In this document: positions 31,558-34,605 of the stretch, piece by piece | How the letters are laid out: each line of letters opens with the position of its first letter | How positions within the stretch are numbered: position 1 is the stretch's first letter | Assembly: GCA_905214955.1 (NCBI GenBank) | Contig: CAJMON010000029.1 | Span: forward strand, 1 to 34,605 | From: an uncultured bacterium | Lineage (GTDB): Bacteria; Bacillota; Clostridia; Lachnospirales; Lachnospiraceae | Reading direction: 5' to 3' | DNA length: 34,605 nucleotides | Position numbers and translations under genes: made by a program | Notes under the pieces: model-generated | Seen by the model: the letters and a program-made list of their open reading frames with translations, nothing else | Told to the model about the DNA's origin: nothing | Database searches by the model: none

Positions 31558-31707
31558 TTATTTCGTTTCTTTGTGTAATGTGTGTGTTTTACAGAATCGA
31601 CAATACTTTTTGGTTTCCATTCTCTCGGGATGGTTTTTCTTATCTTTCATCGTATTGTAGTTTCTCTGCTTGCATTCTGTACATGCTAATGTAACTCTAA
31701 CGCGCAC
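31558..31707 (-). CDS. rpmG: 50S ribosomal protein L33 (zinc-binding type)
   Basis: A 49-residue protein. The minus strand reads VRVRVTLACTECKQRNYNTM and continues KDKKNHPERMETKKYC-RFC to the end HKETK. The two CxxC pairs (CTEC and CRFC) are the zinc-ribbon form of L33. The start is GTG 31705-31707 with GAGGTGG 5 bases upstream; no in-frame ATG exists before residue 20. It is the first gene of the rpmG-secE-nusG-rplK-rplA transcript. Confidence 0.95.
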   Translation of the reverse strand: MRVRVTLACTECKQRNYNTMKDKKNHPERMETKKYCRFCKTHTLHKETK

Positions 31708-31768
31708 AACTTCCACCTCGCCTTCTTGTGTTTTTAACAGCTTGCGTAATACTGTCGATTTTAGGCAT

Positions 31769-31832
31769 AAAAAAAAGACCTACTTCCATTCGCCAGAATA
31801 ATATATCATACTGGCAAATGAAAGTCAAGGAC
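31769..31832 (-). terminator. Terminator of the serine dehydratase operon, with embedded promoter
   Basis: ACTTCCATTCGCCAG (31782-31796) pairs with CTGGCAAATGAAAGT (31811-31825) at 13 of 15 positions around a 14-base loop, and on the minus strand eight T follow (31769-31776). It lies 20 bases after the sdaAA stop. The rpmG promoter lies within it. Confidence 0.75.
31800..31828 (-). promoter_or_regulatory. Promoter of rpmG-secE-nusG-rplK-rplA
   Basis: TTGACT (31823-31828), 17 bases and TATATT (31800-31805) on the minus strand. The -35 box overlaps one arm of the terminator hairpin and the -10 box is in its loop. Confidence 0.8.
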
Positions 31833-31852
31833 TTCTTTTATGCTTATTTTTC

Positions 31853-32725
31853 TCATTTTCCAAGAATTTTCGCCGCAATCTCCCGGCCGGCTGCGGTGCC
31901 TGCAAGGCCGCCCTCACCGGTTTCTTTCAGTTCTTTGGCCATCTTGTCGCCCACTTCTTTCATGGCGTCAAAGACCTGGTCTGGCGGAATCCGGCTTTCA
32001 ATCCCCGCCAGGGCCATATCTGCCGCTGCCAGGGCATTCACCGCCCCTATCACATTGCGCTTGACGCAGGGCACTTCCACCAGGCCTGCTACCGGATCAC
32101 ACACCAGCCCCAAAAGATTTTTCAGCGCCATGGCGCTGGCCTGGGCAATCTGGCTGTCTGTGCCGCCTTTTAACTGGACACAGGCTCCGGCTGCCATGGC
32201 ACTGGCGGTACCGATCTCTGCCTGGCATCCTCCGGATGCCCCTGCAATGGAAGCTCTTACCGCAATCACCTGGCCGATTCCAGCTGCCACATACAGCGCT
32301 TCGATAATCTGCTGCACGGATGCTTTCTTTTCCCGGAAATAGGGAACCAGCACCGCAGGAAGCACACCGCAGGCTCCGGCAGTAGGTGCTGCCACAATCC
32401 GCTTCATGCAGGCATTGGACTCGCCCATCTGGAGGGCGCCTGCAATCACCTGGCCGATAAAGGGGCCGCTTAAGGTGTCTCCTTTTTGTACGTAGGCTTC
32501 CATCCGGCCTCCGTCTCCTCCGGTTAAGCCGCTGTGGGAGTTTAATTTTTTGTCATATAAAGCTGCTGCAAGAAGCATGGCATCCCACAGCTCTTCCATC
32601 TGTCGAATGGACTCTTCTTCTGTGACATTTCGTTCATTTATATCGTCTTTGAGAACCACTCTCCAGAATGGCTCTCCTTCCCGGCTGCACTGTTCCAGGA
32701 TCTCTTCCAGCGCTCCAAATGCCAT
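31853..32725 (-). CDS. sdaAA: L-serine dehydratase, iron-sulfur type, alpha subunit
   Basis: Catalytic subunit of the two-chain [4Fe-4S] enzyme that converts L-serine to pyruvate and ammonia. It is 290 residues. Candidate cluster cysteines are in AGACGVLP, GGCQAE and VCDPVAG, and the SHSGLTGGDGGRM loop is family-typical. The ATG overlaps the sdaAB stop junction (TAAATG), so the two are translationally coupled; GGAGGAG lies within the end of sdaAB. It is followed by the terminator that contains the rpmG promoter. Confidence 0.96.
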   Translation of the reverse strand: MAFGALEEILEQCSREGEPFWRVVLKDDINERNVTEEESIRQMEELWDAMLLAAALYDKKLNSHSGLTGGDGGRMEAYVQKGDTLSGPFIGQVIAGALQMGESNACMKRIVAAPTAGACGVLPAVLVPYFREKKASVQQIIEALYVAAGIGQVIAVRASIAGASGGCQAEIGTASAMAAGACVQLKGGTDSQIAQASAMALKNLLGLVCDPVAGLVEVPCVKRNVIGAVNALAAADMALAGIESRIPPDQVFDAMKEVGDKMAKELKETGEGGLAGTAAGREIAAKILGK

Positions 32726-33394
32726 TTAGATTTCTCCTCCTACATTGATATAGGTCACTTTTAAAATTCCCTCTAAATGCTCCAGCCACCGAAGGGCTTC
32801 CTCCGGAATGGGCTGGTCTGTCTCCACCACCATCACCGCACGGCCGCCCCGCTTGTCCCGGTACAGGGACATATTTGCGATGTTGACAGACTTGTGGGAA
32901 AGCATGGATGTCACTTCCGCCACATGTCCTGGCTGGTCCATATTGTGGACGATCAGGGTCGGCATTTCGCAGGTACAGTTCACGTCAATCCCATCTAAAC
33001 GGTTTACCATGATCCGGCCGCCTCCAAGGGAAGACGCCTGCACACTTAACTCCCGGCCACCGTCTCCTTCTACCTCTAAAAGTACGGTATTTGGATGAGC
33101 TCCGGATAAATTGGCCTCCTCAAATGAAAAAGACAGACCATCGGCGGCTGCCAGTTCAAAGCTTTCCGGAATCCGGATATCATCCGGCTTCATTCCCAGA
33201 AGTCCTGCCACCACTGCCCTGTCTGTGCCATGTCCTCTTCCGGTCGCCAGAAAAGAGCCGTACATTCCGATCCTGGCCTTTACCGGTTTCTGACCAAGCA
33301 GTCTCCTGGTCATCAGCCCGATGCGCACAGCGCCTGCTGTATGGGAACTGGACGGCCCTACCATCACCGGCCCAAGGATCTCAAAAATGTTCAT
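32726..33394 (-). CDS. sdaAB: L-serine dehydratase, iron-sulfur type, beta subunit
   Basis: Regulatory subunit, 222 residues. The N-terminal dehydratase part contains GPSSSHTAGAVRIG, and a C-terminal ACT domain (about 145-222; TLIVHNMDQPGHVAEVTSML) is probably for serine sensing. GGAGG lies before the ATG. It is coupled to sdaAA and lies 17 bases after the small membrane-protein gene, with which it shares a promoter. Confidence 0.96.
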   Translation of the reverse strand: MNIFEILGPVMVGPSSSHTAGAVRIGLMTRRLLGQKPVKARIGMYGSFLATGRGHGTDRAVVAGLLGMKPDDIRIPESFELAAADGLSFSFEEANLSGAHPNTVLLEVEGDGGRELSVQASSLGGGRIMVNRLDGIDVNCTCEMPTLIVHNMDQPGHVAEVTSMLSHKSVNIANMSLYRDKRGGRAVMVVETDQPIPEEALRWLEHLEGILKVTYINVGGEI

Positions 33395-33411
33395 ACGTCT
33401 GTCCTCCGCTT

Positions 33412-33732
33412 CTACTGCGTGTTCTGGGTCTCTTTCTGGGGCTCTTCCTGTGTCTTCGCCCCAGTATCCCCTGCTTCTGTATCTTTCTGGCTTCTCGTCT
33501 CGATAACCAGAATGGGATTGACGGCAGGCTTTTCGGTCTGTGCCTCCAGATCTTCCCCTTCTTTGGCTATGCCGGGCTGCACAGTGCCTGTCTCTGTGGA
33601 CGCACCAGCACTTCTTGCTCCGGAAGGATTATGGGCATCCCACAGAACCACCGTCAGCGCTGCCATTAAGAGAAACACCAGAACCGGAATCAGCACTGCT
33701 ACAATGGTCTCAGTCTTCTTATTCTTTCCCAT
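33412..33732 (-). CDS. Small membrane-anchored protein of unknown function
   Basis: A 106-residue protein. A short basic N terminus (MGKNKKTET) is followed by one hydrophobic helix (about 10-31, IVAVLIPVLVFLLMAALTVV), then an extended Glu/Thr/Gly-rich region probably outside the cell. No family recognised. The ATG follows GGGGAG. It heads a transcript with sdaAB-sdaAA, 17 bases upstream of sdaAB. The link to serine breakdown is positional only. Confidence 0.8.
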   Translation of the reverse strand: MGKNKKTETIVAVLIPVLVFLLMAALTVVLWDAHNPSGARSAGASTETGTVQPGIAKEGEDLEAQTEKPAVNPILVIETRSQKDTEAGDTGAKTQEEPQKETQNTQ

Positions 33733-33770
33733 ATTCTTCTCCCCAATACAGATTCCCTTTCGTTAAGATC

Positions 33771-33799
33771 ATTATACATATATTCGCGGACGGATACAA
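33771..33799 (-). promoter_or_regulatory. Promoter of the serine dehydratase operon
   Basis: TTGTAT (33794-33799), 17 bases and TATAAT (33771-33776) on the minus strand, about 38 bases upstream of the small membrane-protein gene. Confidence 0.8.
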
Positions 33800-33820
33800 G
33801 GCAAATCTTTTTTACTTACC

Positions 33821-34519
33821 TTAAAAAGCACCCCACGTTTTCAGCAGCTCCCGTACTTCTTTCTGATACCTTCTGCTCACCGGCACTACAGTTCCGTCCC
33901 ACAGTTCCACTTCCTCTCTGCGGAACTCTTTTAAATACTCCAGATTCACAATGAAACTGTTGTGGCATCTGACAAATGGCGGACAGATCAGATGTTTCTC
34001 CAGCTCACCGAGTCCTGTAGAAGTCTCGATCACTTCTTTTTCGCAGACAAGACTTGTCACCTTTCTGCTTCTCTCAATGTACATCAAGTCTGCGAAGCGG
34101 ATCATCTGGATCTTTCCTTTTCCAAAGACCACCAGGCGCTCCTTATTTCCTCTTTCTTCTTGTACCGCCCTTGCCAAAATGTCTTCTAAGTAGTCTTCTG
34201 TCCGGTTTTTTAAGCAGTAAAAGGAATGCCGGATGCGGTACACTTCGGAAACATTCACCGGTTCCTCTTCTGTAAATACCAGATACAATCCTTTCTGGCA
34301 TTCTTCCAGGACTGCCGCTTCTTCCGGCACGGTCTGTCCCTTCTCAATATTCCAAAATAACAGATCCAGCTGGGACTCTTTCAGAAATTTCAGCACCTCA
34401 TCTGCACTGCCAAATTCAAAAACACAGCCCTTCCTGCCTGTTTGGTCCATCTTTTGTTCTAATTGGTTTTTCAGCCTCTCGATATCTTCCTGGCAGACAT
34501 CACATATCCCTATTCTCAT
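33821..34519 (-). CDS. LytTR-family DNA-binding regulator with degenerate receiver
   Basis: A 232-residue protein. The receiver-like part (1 to about 115) begins MRIGICDVCQEDIERLKNQL. The usual acidic pair is reduced to D7 with V8, and the phospho-acceptor position is N57 in LDLLFWNIEK where family members have D; the lysine in YCLKNRTEDY may still be present. The LytTR domain (about 128-228) has RLVVFGKGKIQMIRFADLMY, FVRCHNSFIVNLEYL and SRRYQKEV and looks intact. It is therefore probably a DNA-binding regulator that is not switched by phosphorylation. No histidine kinase is next to it in the window. No standard Shine-Dalgarno precedes the ATG, only a G tract 10 bases away. Confidence 0.9.
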   Translation of the reverse strand: MRIGICDVCQEDIERLKNQLEQKMDQTGRKGCVFEFGSADEVLKFLKESQLDLLFWNIEKGQTVPEEAAVLEECQKGLYLVFTEEEPVNVSEVYRIRHSFYCLKNRTEDYLEDILARAVQEERGNKERLVVFGKGKIQMIRFADLMYIERSRKVTSLVCEKEVIETSTGLGELEKHLICPPFVRCHNSFIVNLEYLKEFRREEVELWDGTVVPVSRRYQKEVRELLKTWGAF

Positions 34520-34529
34520 TGTTATGTAA

Positions 34530-34543
34530 CCCCCCCCCCCCCC
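34530..34543 (-). repeat. 14-base G tract before the LytTR gene
   Basis: Fourteen consecutive C on the + strand (G in the transcript), ending 10 bases before the ATG. It takes the place of the ribosome binding site. Homopolymers of this length are prone to slippage; they are also hard to sequence. Confidence 0.9.
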
Positions 34544-34561
34544 AATGTTTGCTCTTTTTTT

Positions 34562-34600
34562 AGTTTCAAAATATGTTTCCGAGGTGTTTCATCTTGTTTT
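34562..34600 (-). promoter_or_regulatory. Phased GAAAC repeats upstream of the LytTR gene
   Basis: Four copies of GTTTC/GTTTT (+ strand) at 34562, 34574, 34585 and 34595 give spacings of 12, 11 and 10 bases, close to one helical turn. LytTR proteins bind tandem short repeats, so autoregulation is possible. No clear -10 or -35 box was found. Confidence 0.45.
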
Positions 34601-34605
34601 CCCAA

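Overview
The window looks like a chromosomal segment of a gut Clostridia bacterium, most likely Lachnospiraceae (Blautia/Mediterraneibacter-like). This is inferred from a Gram-positive r-protein/RNA polymerase gene order, strong AGGAGG ribosome binding sites, sigma-A-type promoters, Firmicutes-style r-protein leaders, a YesMN-type two-component system beside a CUT1 sugar transporter, a GH95 glycosidase, and TEP-rich and CxxC-rich secreted proteins. Nearly everything is on the minus strand, so transcription runs from high to low coordinates.

Right end, in transcription order. A LytTR regulator with a degenerate receiver (33821-34519) lies downstream of a 14-base G tract. Next comes an operon of a small membrane protein plus the two subunits of Fe-S L-serine dehydratase (31853-33732). 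Then rpmG-secE-nusG-rplK-rplA (29513-31707), whose promoter sits inside the apparent terminator of the serine dehydratase operon. rplK and rplA are each preceded by a copy of the same small RNA fold just before the Shine-Dalgarno sequence, which is a good candidate for an L1 autoregulatory site.

First accessory block (19962-29260), between rplA and rplJ. It holds an AT-rich secreted protein and a frameshifted small secreted protein. A two-component system (+ strand) follows, convergent with those genes and divergent from a sugar ABC transporter (binding protein, two permeases) and a GH95 glycosidase. The sensor and regulator probably control uptake and hydrolysis of a host or plant glycan fragment. 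A cre-like site precedes the first permease.

rplJ-rplL (18757-19738) follow, with their own promoter, an L10-type leader, an attenuator hairpin and a strong terminator. The second accessory block (12544-18524) encodes a giant secreted protein and a small secreted partner, and splits rplL from rpoB. A stretch of 180 bases behind it (12366-12540) is heavily structured on the + strand and resembles the 3' end (reRNA/right end) of an IS200/IS605 tnpB element.

rpoB-rpoC (4439-12140) have their own promoter and leader. A VanZ-family gene with a Pro/Gln/Asn-rich repeat tail is inserted on the opposite strand between rpoC and the str operon rpsL-rpsG-fusA. fusA runs off the left edge with only its last few codons missing.

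The core genes look intact; the canonical RpoB rifampicin and RpsL streptomycin positions I checked are wild type. The most interesting signals are the paired rplK/rplA leader folds, the orphan TnpB-like RNA end, the G-tract and phased repeats upstream of the LytTR pseudo-receiver, and the insertion of surface and sugar genes at both joints of the usual rplKA-rplJL-rpoBC string.
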